Assembly: GCF_028736925.1 (NCBI RefSeq)
Contig: NZ_JAQZAT010000001.1
Coordinates: 1-64,000 of the forward strand
Length of the DNA: 64,000 nt
Origin: Flavivirga sp. 57AJ16
GTDB lineage: Bacteria; Bacteroidota; Bacteroidia; Flavobacteriales; Flavobacteriaceae
Reading direction: 5' to 3'
Part shown: positions 7,921 to 17,225 of the stretch, in pieces
How positions within the stretch are numbered: the first letter of the stretch is position 1
Layout: each line of letters begins with the position of its first letter
Program-made: the position numbers and the translations under genes
Notes under the pieces: model-generated
The model's input: the letters and a program-made list of their open reading frames with translations, nothing else
Database searches by the model: none
Told to the model about the DNA's origin: nothing

Positions 7921-10476
7921 ATGAAACACAAACACCTATTATTACCGTTATTGTTCGTCATTTCTTTTATGACACACGCACAAGAAGATCAAAACAAAGC
8001 TTTTTATCATGGAAAGATATCTTCTGTAGAGTATATTTCTTCTATAGCATCAAGACCCAATGATCTTATCTCCCCCGATAATTCAGTTAGGGAGGCAAAA
8101 GATAAAAGATCATTAGGAAATCAGATTGTATCGGGCAAAGATCCTCAAACAACAAATGATTATTATGTAAGAAATAAGCATAAAAAGGAGCAAAGTGTAC
8201 AAAGAGCTCCTGCTAGCCTAGTTTTTGACACCTACTCATCAAATTCCCAACCTACAGATCCGTCCATGGCCGTAGGTCCCAATCACATCATGGTGGTTTA
8301 TAATACAGGGTTTATGATTTATGATAAATCCGGGAATCAATTGTTAGGTGAGACGTCTCCTAATCCAGCTATTTTCCCTTCGGGTGGATGTTGTGACCTT
8401 ACAGCCTCTTATGATAATGCAGCAGACAGATGGGTCCTTTCATTTTTGGGGTCTGGAGCTCAAGTAGCAGTTTCAGATGGTCCTAACCCATTAACGGCAG
8501 GATGGTATATATACAATATCTCAGCCATAAACGATTATCAAAAATTATCTATTTGGAGTGACGGCTATTATATTACCGATAATACTGGAAGCTCCAATAA
8601 ACTTTGGGTATTAGAAAGAGATGTTATGCTGACAGGAGGTTCTGGAGCTCAAATTATTGGATTTAACCTTCCTGGAATTATAACCAGCGGCTTTTTTAGT
8701 CCGCAAGTATTAAATGTTACCAATGGTAATTTACCTGCTCCTGGAGGTGCAACTATAGTCTATTTACAGGACGATGCTTGGAGCGGGGTCTCTCAGGATC
8801 ATATTAAAGTTTGGACTGCTAATCTAGATTGGAATAACCCAGGAAGTTCGACAGTTTCAAACCCTCAGCAAATTAATACAGCACCTTTTATTAGTGTTTT
8901 TGACGGCGGCAGCTTTTCCAATTTAAGCCAACCAGGAGGAGGTACTTCTATTGATGCATTGCAAGCAACTATTATGAATCAAGCTCAATTTAGAAAATTT
9001 GCAACTCATAATTCGGCACTATTTAATTTTGTAGTTGATACCGATGCTGGTTCGGGTGAATTGGCAGGAGTACGCTGGTACGAGTTTCGACAAAGTGGGG
9101 ATAATCAACCCTGGTCTTTACATCAAGAAGGCACGTATACCGCACCAAATGGAAGACATGCCTGGAACGCGAGTCTTGCAATGGATGGGCAGGGCAATAT
9201 AGGCATGGGATATACATCTATGTCGGGGCCTACAACTTCAACAACAGTTAGGGTCAGCTCTTATTTTACAGGCAGATTGAGTACTGACCCATTAGGTACC
9301 ATGACAAGTGTAGAACAGCTTATTGCAAATGGAAATGGAAATTTTAGCGGGATTCGATATGGGGATTATAGCAAGATTGATGTAGATCCATCGGATGATG
9401 CTTCGTTTTGGTTTATTACCGAGTATATCAACGGTAGTAGAAAAGGTGTTGTTGGAAAATTTCAAATTGAAGCCAGTACTCCTGATACTGAAGCACCAAC
9501 AAGCCCAACTAATTTGGTTGCTAGCAACATAACATCCAGCGGATCGACACTTAGTTGGACCGCATCCACCGATAACGTAGGTGTAGCTCTCTACAATATC
9601 TCTATAGATGGTAATGCTGCTGGTACGTCTACAACGACTACTTTTAATGTTACTGGGCTTTCTCCTTTAACCACATACGTTGCTTCTGTAACCGCTCAAG
9701 ATGCTGCGGGGAATGTTTCAGGAAATGAAACTGTTTCGTTTACTACCAATGCTAACGATATTAATTATTGTGACTCTGCGAGTACAAATGTAGATGACGA
9801 ATTTATTAGCAATGTTCAGTTAAGTACTATCAACAATAGTTCTAATGCACAATTTTATTCAGATTTCACTTCAATCTCAACAGATTTAAACGAAGGTGAA
9901 ACATATACGGTCACAGTTGTCCCGACCTGGACAGGAACCATATACCCTGAAGCATATGCCGTTTGGATCGACTACAATAACAATGGAAGTTTTAATGATG
10001 CAGGTGAATTGGTTTGGTCTAAAGCCCCTTCAACAGATGCTTCTAATAGTGGCTCTTTTACAGTTCCTAATGGCACTTCCCAAACTTCGGTTAGAATGAG
10101 GGTTTCAATGAAATATAATAACATTCCAACCTCTTGTGAAACTTTCACTTGGGGCGAAGTGGAAGACTATACTATTAACCTTGGAACTGGAAGCTCGGTG
10201 AATGCTAACGTAAAAGCATTGAGATCGTTCACTGAAACGGCAAACAAAAATATTACCATACATCCCAACCCGGCAAATTCAAGCTTAACTATTGATATTT
10301 TTGAGAGTGATTTTGATAAAGTCACCATATTTGCATCCACGGGAGCAATTATTAAAAAGGTAAATCCGAGTAAAGGTACCCATACTGTTGATGTGTCCCA
10401 TTTTATGACAGGTATGTATTTTGTAAGGTTTGTTTCTAAAAGGCTGGCTATTACCAAAAGATTTATCAAACAATAA
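7921..10476 (+). CDS. T9SS-exported surface protein with Fn3 and GEVED domains
   Basis: An 851-residue secreted protein of unknown activity. A Sec signal ends near MTHAQ. Residues about 70-525 form a large region with beta-propeller-like features (SMAVGPNHIMVVYNTG, WYEFRQSGDNQPW). A fibronectin type III domain lies at about 530-612 (SPTNLVASNITSSGSTLSW). A GEVED domain spans about 617-757 (WIDYNNNGSFNDAGELVW, then WGEVEDYTIN). The last 75 residues are a type A T9SS sorting domain (IHPNPANSSLTIDIF, ending in KRFIKQ). It should be exported by the T9SS and attached to the surface or released. Alone on the plus strand, converging on the methionine operon. Confidence 0.85.
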   Translation: MKHKHLLLPLLFVISFMTHAQEDQNKAFYHGKISSVEYISSIASRPNDLISPDNSVREAKDKRSLGNQIVSGKDPQTTNDYYVRNKHKKEQSVQRAPASLVFDTYSSNSQPTDPSMAVGPNHIMVVYNTGFMIYDKSGNQLLGETSPNPAIFPSGGCCDLTASYDNAADRWVLSFLGSGAQVAVSDGPNPLTAGWYIYNISAINDYQKLSIWSDGYYITDNTGSSNKLWVLERDVMLTGGSGAQIIGFNLPGIITSGFFSPQVLNVTNGNLPAPGGATIVYLQDDAWSGVSQDHIKVWTANLDWNNPGSSTVSNPQQINTAPFISVFDGGSFSNLSQPGGGTSIDALQATIMNQAQFRKFATHNSALFNFVVDTDAGSGELAGVRWYEFRQSGDNQPWSLHQEGTYTAPNGRHAWNASLAMDGQGNIGMGYTSMSGPTTSTTVRVSSYFTGRLSTDPLGTMTSVEQLIANGNGNFSGIRYGDYSKIDVDPSDDASFWFITEYINGSRKGVVGKFQIEASTPDTEAPTSPTNLVASNITSSGSTLSWTASTDNVGVALYNISIDGNAAGTSTTTTFNVTGLSPLTTYVASVTAQDAAGNVSGNETVSFTTNANDINYCDSASTNVDDEFISNVQLSTINNSSNAQFYSDFTSISTDLNEGETYTVTVVPTWTGTIYPEAYAVWIDYNNNGSFNDAGELVWSKAPSTDASNSGSFTVPNGTSQTSVRMRVSMKYNNIPTSCETFTWGEVEDYTINLGTGSSVNANVKALRSFTETANKNITIHPNPANSSLTIDIFESDFDKVTIFASTGAIIKKVNPSKGTHTVDVSHFMTGMYFVRFVSKRLAITKRFIKQ

Positions 10477-10497
10477 TAGGCTCTCATTATAATTATT

Positions 10498-10639
10498 AAG
10501 AGGTCTAAAAAGTGTCGTTCAGAGCATTCCGACAGTTGTCGGAGTCGAAGAATCTTATTAAAAATTAAATCTAAAGATTAGAATTTAAAGAGATTCTTCA
10601 GTCGTTCCTACCTTCTGAATGACACTTTTTAAACCTCTT
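10498..10639. terminator. 142-bp stem-loop repeat between convergent genes
   Basis: The outer arms (10498-10523 and 10614-10639) are 26-bp inverted copies with two mismatches. Inner pairings include TTCCGACAGTTGTCGGA near 10527-10543 and AGATTCTTC/GAAGAATCT. It lies between the ends of the T9SS gene and metZ and could stop transcription from both sides. Similar GTCATTC/GAATGAC stem-loops recur elsewhere in the window, so this is a dispersed palindromic repeat. Confidence 0.6.
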
Positions 10640-10719
10640 TTTGTAATTATTCTGAATGTATGTACTTCAAAAAATATAGACCCAAATATTCTGTTTATGA
10701 TTTCTAAAACAAAAAACGA

Positions 10720-11886
10720 TTAACCTAAAGCCTGCTCCAGATCTCCAATAATATCGTCTATATGCTCTAGGCCAACCGATACTCTTACCAAACCATCAGT
10801 AATGTTTACTTCCTGTCTATCGGCTTCAGATAGTTTACTGTGCGTTGTTGAAGCTGGATGTGTCACGATGGTTCTTGTGTCTCCTAAATTAGCGGACAAT
10901 GAACATAGTTTAATAGCATTTAAAAAGCTACGTCCTGCTCCAATGCCGCCTTTAACTTCAAAAGCTACAATATTACCACCTAGTTTCATTTGTTTTTTAG
11001 CCACTTCATATTGCGGATGTGATTTCAAAAATGGGTATTTCACCCAATTCACTTTTGGGTGATTCTCTAAAAACTCAGCTACTTTCAAGGCATTTTCACA
11101 ATGCTTATCCACTCTTACAGCAAGTGTTTCCAAACTTTTTGATAGCGTCCAGGCATTAAATGGTGACAATGCTGGCCCTGTATTTCTTGCGAACAAATAA
11201 ATCTCACGGATTAAATCGGCATTACCTACCGTAACGCCTCCTAAAACACGTCCCTGGCCGTCCATTAACTTTGTTGCTGAATGTACTACCAAATGGGCGC
11301 CATATTTTATGGGCTGTTGGATATAAGGTGTTGCAAAACAGTTATCAATAATTAAAATCAGGTGATGCTTTTTAGCAATAGCTCCCAACAGCTCTAAATC
11401 TATAATATCAATCGCAGGATTTGTTGGTGATTCTGCATATAGGATTTTTGTTTTTGGCGTGATACAGCTTTCAATAGTCTCTGGTTTATTGATATCGAAA
11501 TACGTTGTTTGAATATGCCACTTGGGCAGATATTTTGTAAACAAGGTATGTGTAGAGCCAAACACAGAACGCGCAGACACAATATGGTCGCCACTATCTA
11601 ACAATGCAGCAAAGGTCGAAAATATCGCAGCCATTCCTGTTGCAAACGCATAGCCGCCTTCGGCACCTTCCATGCGGCATACTTTCTCAACAAACTCTGT
11701 GGTGTTAGGGTTTGTAAAGCGACTGTATATATTACGCTCCTTTTCTTCGGTGAAAGATGCTCGCATATCCTCTGCATCTTCAAAAACAAAACTGGATGTT
11801 AGATATAACGGACTTGTATGTTCTAAAAATTCGGTACGTTCTAATTGCGTACGAATGGCTTCTGTTTCAAACTGTTTTTTGCTCAT
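10720..11886 (-). CDS. metZ: O-succinyl/acetylhomoserine sulfhydrylase (Cys/Met PLP family)
   Basis: PLP enzyme making homocysteine (or cystathionine) from an activated homoserine. The 388 residues show the family landmarks: YSRFTNPNT near the N-terminus, the EGGYAFATGMAAI phosphate-binding loop, DNCFATPYIQ, the PLP lysine in HSATKLMDGQGR, and the C-terminal VRVSVGLEHIDDI. I chose the ATG at 11886 over a TTG at 11928, because the longer form only overlaps the upstream stop and adds 14 non-conserved residues. Last gene of the met operon. Cystathionine gamma-synthase or gamma-lyase activity cannot be excluded from sequence alone. A decayed homologous fragment lies at 6938-7360. Confidence 0.85.
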   Translation of the reverse strand: MSKKQFETEAIRTQLERTEFLEHTSPLYLTSSFVFEDAEDMRASFTEEKERNIYSRFTNPNTTEFVEKVCRMEGAEGGYAFATGMAAIFSTFAALLDSGDHIVSARSVFGSTHTLFTKYLPKWHIQTTYFDINKPETIESCITPKTKILYAESPTNPAIDIIDLELLGAIAKKHHLILIIDNCFATPYIQQPIKYGAHLVVHSATKLMDGQGRVLGGVTVGNADLIREIYLFARNTGPALSPFNAWTLSKSLETLAVRVDKHCENALKVAEFLENHPKVNWVKYPFLKSHPQYEVAKKQMKLGGNIVAFEVKGGIGAGRSFLNAIKLCSLSANLGDTRTIVTHPASTTHSKLSEADRQEVNITDGLVRVSVGLEHIDDIIGDLEQALG

Positions 11887-11899
11887 CTTTATTTTTCTT

Positions 11900-11914
11900 A
11901 GACCTGTCAGGTCT
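11900..11914. repeat. 15-bp palindrome AGACCTG-T-CAGGTCT
   Basis: A perfect 7-bp inverted repeat between the MetX-ThrA stop and the metZ ATG. Degenerate relatives (AGACCTGTTGCCTGGTTT at 26117, AGATCTGCTAGGTTTT at 31379) lie before argF and argC, which suggests a small dispersed palindrome rather than an operator specific to metZ. Confidence 0.4.
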
Positions 11915-11924
11915 GTTCTTATTT

Positions 11925-14900
11925 TCAATTAATATGTTTAGATAGTCTTAGAATATCTCCAAAAACACCTCTTGCTGTTACTTCTGCTCCAGCTCCGGCT
12001 CCTTGAATAACAATGGGCTGTTCTCCATAAGACTCTGTAAAAATCTCAAAAATAGCATCAGATCCCTTTACATGACCTAATGTACTGTCTTCTGGGACAG
12101 ATACTAATTTTACTTCTAAATTCCCTTTGTCTTGAGATAAATCCCCAAATAGATCACCTACATATCTTAATACATGACCTGCTTCCTGTTTCTCTTTTAT
12201 TTTTTGGAATGCTTCATCTAAAACATCCAACTGTTTTAAAAACTCCTGAACCGAAATGTTTTGGTAGGCTTCTGGAATTAAATTCTGAACGGCCACATCT
12301 TCAAATTCATTTTGCAGATCTAATTCCCTTGCTAAAATCAATAGTTTTCTGGCAACATCATTTCCAGAAAAATCTTCTCTTGGATCTGGTTCTGTAAAGC
12401 CTTTATCGATGGTTTCTTGAACAATAGCACTAAACGGTTTATCCTGAACCGAAAAATTATTAAATAAATAACTTAATGTTCCAGAAAACACACCGCGTAT
12501 TCTGGTAATGTTTTCTCCCGATTCATGCAATAACTTAATCGTATCAATTAATGGTAAACCTGCACCAACCGTAGTTTCATATAAATACTGCTTATTATGC
12601 TCATGTAATTGCGAACGCAATGTTGTATAAAACTCATGTGAAATGGTATTGGCAATTTTATTTGATGATACCAAATCGAAACCAGCTTCAACCAACGGCA
12701 CGTAATTCGTGTGGAAGTCTGAACTTGATGTATTATCTACTGCAATTAAATTCTCCAAATGATGGGTCTGTGCAAAAGCAATAATATCTTGAATAGAACT
12801 TTCTTTCGATGCAGATTCTATATCGCTTTTCCAACTTGAATTCACACCATTTTTGTCTAAAAGGAGTTTTCTGGAATTAGCAATGGCAAAAACATTTAAG
12901 TTAATGCCTTTACGATTTTCAATATCATCTTTAGATTTCAATATCTGATTGATTAAGGCCCCACCTACACCTCCATGTCCAAAAATGGCAATGTTTATTT
13001 TTTTTGAAATTCCGAAAACCTCACCATGAATAACATTCATGGCTTTATGCAATTGGTTCTTTTTTACCACTAAGCTTACATTTCTACCCGTCACCGTATT
13101 ATTAAATAACAACGGTGTAATGTGGTTTTTAATCAAGGCATTAAATGGTTTATGGAATGAGCTTAATTCGATCCCTATAATTGAGATCACAGAAACATCA
13201 TCTACTATTTCAATCCTATTAACGTCTTGTGAGTAAAAATCGTTTTCAAATTCACGCTCCAGTGCAATAACTGCCTGAGTCGCTGATTCTGCTTTTATAA
13301 CTAATCCAATACCTCTTTCTGAAGACCCTTGGGAAATAATACTCACACTAATATCATGAATACTTAAGGCTTTAAAAATTCTAGCGTCTACCCCGATCTT
13401 TCCTAACAAACCACGCCCTTCAAAATTTAATAACGCTACATTATCTAAAACCGATAAGGATGTTACCTCCTTAGAGCTTGGTTTTGCCGTAATTAAAGTC
13501 CCTTCATCATCTGAATTAAAAGTATTTAAAATACGAAGGTTTATATTCTTTTCTACTAAGGGAATAATGGTTTTGGCATGTAAAACATTTGTTCCGAAAT
13601 TAGCCAACTCATTCGCTTCACTAAATGACAATTCCCTAATTTTTTGCGCATCGGCAACCAAATCTGGATTTGCCGTATAAATACCGTTTACATGTGTATA
13701 ATTTTGTAGCTCATCGGCATCCAAATAATTAGCTAATAAAGCGGCTGTATAGTTACTTCCATTTCTACCTAAAGTAGTCGTTTCATTTTTCGAATTAGAC
13801 GCTATAAATCCTGTGACAATATTAACGGTATCTCCGTTATTTTGCTTAAAATAATTTCTAACATTATCTTTAGTTAATTGCGAAATAGGCTGTGCATTAC
13901 CAAAGGCATCATCTGTTTTAATTAATTGTCGTGCATCTGTAGCTTTTGCTTTAATACCGCGTTGAACAAGTAATTCTTCTAGCAATTTAACAGATAACAA
14001 TTCACCTTGGGCCAAAATTTCATCTTTTGTTTTTTGACTGCAATCGCGTAATAAGCTAACGCCTTCAAAAAGTTTATCAAGAATTGAAAACTGTTCAGAA
14101 AAATCTATTGTTTTTAAAGGGGCTTTTTGGTACACTTTAAAAGCTTCTAATTCGTCTTGAAAAGGCTCCCCTTTTAAAGCTTTATCCAAAATTCCCTCTA
14201 ATGCATCCGTAGCATTTCCTCTAGCAGATACTACAGCAGAAATCCGCTCACCATTATTAACCTTATTTTCAATAATGGAAATAACTTTATCCAAACCTTC
14301 CCCGTTTGCTAAAGATCTCCCTCCAAATTTTAGTACTTTCATTTTTCTCTTTTTAGAATCCGGCACAAAAATGCCTTCTATAATTTTTTCTAATTGTTCG
14401 TATTCCATTAAAAAGGCATCATGTCCATGAACGGAATGTATCTCGCTATAAGTTACATTTGGATGCGTTAACGCCAATTGTTTATGGGTTTGTCTATTTT
14501 CCTCTGCTGTAAAAAACAAATCAGAATCCACACCTACAATATGGATATTAGCATCGATACGCTCTAAAATAACCTGTGCTGGACTTAATTCTGCATTAAA
14601 ATCGTTAGCCCTATTTTTAGTAACATCAATCGTTTTTAATAATTGATTCATCAGCTTATAAGCTGACAACTGAAAACGTTCCTGTAATTTTTTACCATGA
14701 TGCAGTAACCAACTTTCTACATTAAAAATCTCTAAATCCTCGTTTTTGGAACGTTGAAAACGTTCTTTAAATGATTCTGGGGTACGATAACACAGCATAG
14801 CATGCATTCTGGCATCATGTACCGGATTTCTTGAGTTTAATAGAAACTGCTCTTGTATTTGACAATTGGCAATTAACCAATCGGTCGATTTCCAATCTGT

Positions 14901-15350
14901 AGCTACAGGTATTAAATGCTCTGTAACATCTGGCTTTATAGCAGCCATTTCCCAAGCAATACCGCCTCCTAAAGATCCTCCTATAATAGCGAAAAGCCTA
15001 TCGATCTTTAATTTTTCAAGCCCTGTTAAAAACCATTTTGCGACATCCCTGGCAACAAAATCCTTATAGTTATCAATAACAAAACCATCAAAACCGTTCC
15101 CAGGAATATTAAAAGCCAAAACAGTATATAAATTAGTGTCTATGACTTTATCTTTACCGATCAAATCTTTCCACCAACCACCATCTCCAGCAACATGACT
15201 ATTACCTGTCAAAGCATGATTTACCAAAACGACCGGGGCAGTACCCAACGTTTTACCAAAAAGTTGATAGCTCAATTTAATTTCTGAGACTAAAGCACCA
15301 CTTTCTGTAGTATAGCTTGGAATTATGATATCTGACAATACGTCTTTCAT
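11925..15350 (-). CDS. metX-thrA: Fused homoserine acyltransferase, aspartokinase and homoserine dehydrogenase
   Basis: A 1141-residue fusion covering three steps from aspartate to activated homoserine. Residues 1-333 are an alpha/beta hydrolase of the MetX type: HALTGNSHVAG, nucleophile elbow GGSLGGG, and the catalytic pair VDSDLFF and VHGHDAF. From Met337 comes an aspartokinase domain (KFGGRS, TLGRNGSNYTAALLANYL), ACT-type regulatory segments, then homoserine dehydrogenase from about 800 (IAIFGHGGVGGAL, SSNKIAN, GAGLPLIDTIKLL, GFTEPDPREDFSGNDVARK). The ThrA part is about 805 residues, near the usual 820; the MetX part is shorter than free MetX (about 350-380). The ATG overlaps the metY stop (TAATG). 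A purine-rich AAAGAGAAAA before the Met337 codon could permit internal initiation. Confidence 0.9.
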   Translation of the reverse strand: MKDVLSDIIIPSYTTESGALVSEIKLSYQLFGKTLGTAPVVLVNHALTGNSHVAGDGGWWKDLIGKDKVIDTNLYTVLAFNIPGNGFDGFVIDNYKDFVARDVAKWFLTGLEKLKIDRLFAIIGGSLGGGIAWEMAAIKPDVTEHLIPVATDWKSTDWLIANCQIQEQFLLNSRNPVHDARMHAMLCYRTPESFKERFQRSKNEDLEIFNVESWLLHHGKKLQERFQLSAYKLMNQLLKTIDVTKNRANDFNAELSPAQVILERIDANIHIVGVDSDLFFTAEENRQTHKQLALTHPNVTYSEIHSVHGHDAFLMEYEQLEKIIEGIFVPDSKKRKMKVLKFGGRSLANGEGLDKVISIIENKVNNGERISAVVSARGNATDALEGILDKALKGEPFQDELEAFKVYQKAPLKTIDFSEQFSILDKLFEGVSLLRDCSQKTKDEILAQGELLSVKLLEELLVQRGIKAKATDARQLIKTDDAFGNAQPISQLTKDNVRNYFKQNNGDTVNIVTGFIASNSKNETTTLGRNGSNYTAALLANYLDADELQNYTHVNGIYTANPDLVADAQKIRELSFSEANELANFGTNVLHAKTIIPLVEKNINLRILNTFNSDDEGTLITAKPSSKEVTSLSVLDNVALLNFEGRGLLGKIGVDARIFKALSIHDISVSIISQGSSERGIGLVIKAESATQAVIALEREFENDFYSQDVNRIEIVDDVSVISIIGIELSSFHKPFNALIKNHITPLLFNNTVTGRNVSLVVKKNQLHKAMNVIHGEVFGISKKINIAIFGHGGVGGALINQILKSKDDIENRKGINLNVFAIANSRKLLLDKNGVNSSWKSDIESASKESSIQDIIAFAQTHHLENLIAVDNTSSSDFHTNYVPLVEAGFDLVSSNKIANTISHEFYTTLRSQLHEHNKQYLYETTVGAGLPLIDTIKLLHESGENITRIRGVFSGTLSYLFNNFSVQDKPFSAIVQETIDKGFTEPDPREDFSGNDVARKLLILARELDLQNEFEDVAVQNLIPEAYQNISVQEFLKQLDVLDEAFQKIKEKQEAGHVLRYVGDLFGDLSQDKGNLEVKLVSVPEDSTLGHVKGSDAIFEIFTESYGEQPIVIQGAGAGAEVTARGVFGDILRLSKHIN

Positions 15351-16642
15351 TAATAATTATTTAGGACTTCAATTTCGCTAAAAGCTGCTTTTAGATCGGC
15401 TTTTAAATCTTCTATGTCTTCTATACCAACCGATAACCTGATTAAATCTTTGGTCGCACCGGCCGCTATTTGTTGGTCATCACTTAGCTGTTGGTGTGTG
15501 GTGCTTGCGGGGTGTATAATCAATGATTTTGTATCTCCAATATTCGCTAATAACGAGAATATTTTTGTCTTATCTGCTATCGTTTTAGCGGCATCGTACC
15601 CGCCTTTAGCACCAAAAGTAACAATACCACTTTGTCCTTTGGGCAAGTATTTATCTGCTAATGCTTTGTACTTGCTACTTTCTAAACCTGGATAATTTAC
15701 CCAAGCAACTTCGTCTTGTTTTTCTAACCATTTTGCAAGGGCCAAAGCATTTTCACAATGTTGCTTAATTCTTACTGGTAGTGTTTCCAATCCTTGAATA
15801 ATATTGAAGGCATTTGTCGGACTCAAAGCACCTCCAAAATCTCTCAACCCTTCTAAAATTAATTTAAAAGTATAAGCAGCTGCTCCTAAAGCTTCACTGT
15901 AAACTAAACCATGATATCCAGCTGAAGGCTCTGTAAATTCAGGGAATTTCCCATTTGTCCAATCAAAAGTCCCGCCATCAATAATAGCACCTCCTAAAGA
16001 AGTTCCTTGACCTCCAATATATTTAGTAAGGGAATGAATGACAATATTTGCACCATGTTTTAATGGATTCAATAATGCTGGTGTTGCTACGGTATTATCA
16101 ACAATAAAAGGGACACCTGCTGCTTTAGAATGTACGGCAATAGCTTCCAGATCCAAAACATCTAATTTCGGGTTTCCCAAAGATTCCACAAAAAATGCTT
16201 TTGTATTATCTTGTACAGCTTCCCTGAAGTTATCTGGATTAGAAGCGTCTACAAAGGTTGTAGTAATCCCTAATCTAGGCAACGTGACATTTAATAGATT
16301 ATATGTGCCCCCGTATAAACTACTAGATGCCACAATATGGTCCCCTGCTTTTAAAAGGGTTAATAACCCTGTTGAAATAGCAGCTGTTCCCGAAGCAAAT
16401 ACAACAGCTCCAATACCTCCTTCTACAGCAGCTAAACGCTCTTGCAATATTTGATTTGTCGGGTTATTAAGTCTGGTATATATAAACCCTAGTTCTTTTA
16501 ATGAAAATAGGTTTGCTACATGATCTGAATCTTTAAAAACATACGATGTTGTTTGATAAATAGGCACGGCTCTTGTACCTCCGTTTGCTGTAAAATCGTG
16601 ACCTGCATGTAATGCGTTTGTTGCTAATTTTTGTGTACTCAT
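15350..16642 (-). CDS. metY: O-acetylhomoserine sulfhydrylase
   Basis: Converts O-acetylhomoserine and sulfide to homocysteine with PLP in the cytoplasm. The 430-residue length is typical of MetY, which is longer than MetB/MetZ because of insertions. Motifs: TNALHAGHD, YTRLNNPTNQ, the FASGTAAIS phosphate loop, FIVDNTVATP, the PLP lysine in HSLTKYIGGQG, a MetY-type insert around GGTFDWTNGKFPEF, and C-terminal IRLSVGIEDIEDL. First gene of the operon; its stop overlaps the next start by one base. Expression should fall when S-adenosylmethionine is high, through the SAM-I riboswitch in its leader. Confidence 0.93.
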   Translation of the reverse strand: MSTQKLATNALHAGHDFTANGGTRAVPIYQTTSYVFKDSDHVANLFSLKELGFIYTRLNNPTNQILQERLAAVEGGIGAVVFASGTAAISTGLLTLLKAGDHIVASSSLYGGTYNLLNVTLPRLGITTTFVDASNPDNFREAVQDNTKAFFVESLGNPKLDVLDLEAIAVHSKAAGVPFIVDNTVATPALLNPLKHGANIVIHSLTKYIGGQGTSLGGAIIDGGTFDWTNGKFPEFTEPSAGYHGLVYSEALGAAAYTFKLILEGLRDFGGALSPTNAFNIIQGLETLPVRIKQHCENALALAKWLEKQDEVAWVNYPGLESSKYKALADKYLPKGQSGIVTFGAKGGYDAAKTIADKTKIFSLLANIGDTKSLIIHPASTTHQQLSDDQQIAAGATKDLIRLSVGIEDIEDLKADLKAAFSEIEVLNNY

Positions 16643-16754
16643 TTTTCTAATTCCTTAATTAATTAATTTTCGTCTATACGAGAATAACATTTTTAAAAGT
16701 TATCTAAATAAAAACATTTAGAAATTCTTTATGATAAAACCAAAAGTCAAATAT

Positions 16755-16766
16755 GCTATGCATAGC
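16755..16766. promoter_or_regulatory. 12-bp palindrome GCTATGCATAGC in the met leader
   Basis: A perfect palindrome between the riboswitch terminator and the metY start. It might be an operator or a small hairpin in the untranslated leader. Nothing else supports a function. Confidence 0.25.
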
Positions 16767-16785
16767 GTACTTATATAGAAAAATG

Positions 16786-16820
16786 TTAAAAAGAAAATTT
16801 AAAATTACTGAAAGTAATTT
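16786..16820 (-). terminator. Riboswitch-controlled terminator hairpin
   Basis: On the minus strand AAATTACT-TTC-AGTAATTT (16820 to 16802) forms a perfect 8-bp stem with a 3-base loop, followed by a U-rich run (TAAATTTTCTTTTT). It lies about 55 bases 3' of the SAM-I aptamer and before metY, the expected place for a transcriptional expression platform. The alternative antiterminator pairing was not computed. Confidence 0.6.
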
Positions 16821-16875
16821 CGTTTGGTTATCTATCCGTGTAATCCTGAAATAATACTGAAATAAATTCAGTACA

Positions 16876-16967
16876 TAATCCAGAACGGGGTAGAATTTAG
16901 CACCTTCTTTACGTATAAAGGGTTGCTAAGGTTTCATAGGGTCTAATCCCTCCGCCTTTCTTGATAA
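16876..16967 (-). ncRNA. SAM-I (S-box) riboswitch aptamer
   Basis: Read on the minus strand, the conserved S-box elements occur in order: a P1 5' strand TTATCAAGAA, AGGCGGAGGGATTAGACCC (GGAGGGA and the P2 region), TATGAAACCTTAGCAACC (GAAACC and GCAACC core), a variable P3/P4 arm, then AAGGTGCTAAATTCTACCC and a P1 3' strand TTCTGGATTA. It lies 234 bases upstream of metY. By family knowledge it binds S-adenosylmethionine and shuts off the downstream methionine genes. This is the only riboswitch I find in the window. Confidence 0.92.
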
Positions 16968-17225
16968 CATTTCAATAAGTGATTGAACTTTGTATATGCA
17001 AATATTCGTTCAGAAAAATTTAATATCCTAATTTTTTTCGAAAAATTTTATAAAAACTTTATTTCGGTAGACAAATATATTGTTCTAATAAATATTCTCA
17101 GGGCAAACCCACGAGGTATTCAATGGAAAAGAACCTTTAAATTCCCGAAGCAGACTTCAAAGCATTAAACCTAAGATCTCGCCGAAAAAGGTGAGATTGG
17201 TTTTATGTCTTTTTACAATTTAGGT
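16968..17225. other. Intergenic: met promoter region and repeat fragment
   Basis: Holds the likely met operon promoter (not pinned down) and a repeat fragment at 17099-17133 (GGGCAAACCCACGAGGTATTCAATG) that recurs near 39241 as GGGGCAAGGCAGACCCACGAAGTATTCAATC. An inverted repeat at 17171-17200 (ATCTCGCC / GGTGAGAT) can form a hairpin that would end the minus-strand gene stopping at 17226. Confidence 0.45.

Noticed and set aside
11900-11914. Palindrome before metZ as a specific operator
   Set aside because: Degenerate relatives occur before argF and argC, so a dispersed repeat is more likely.
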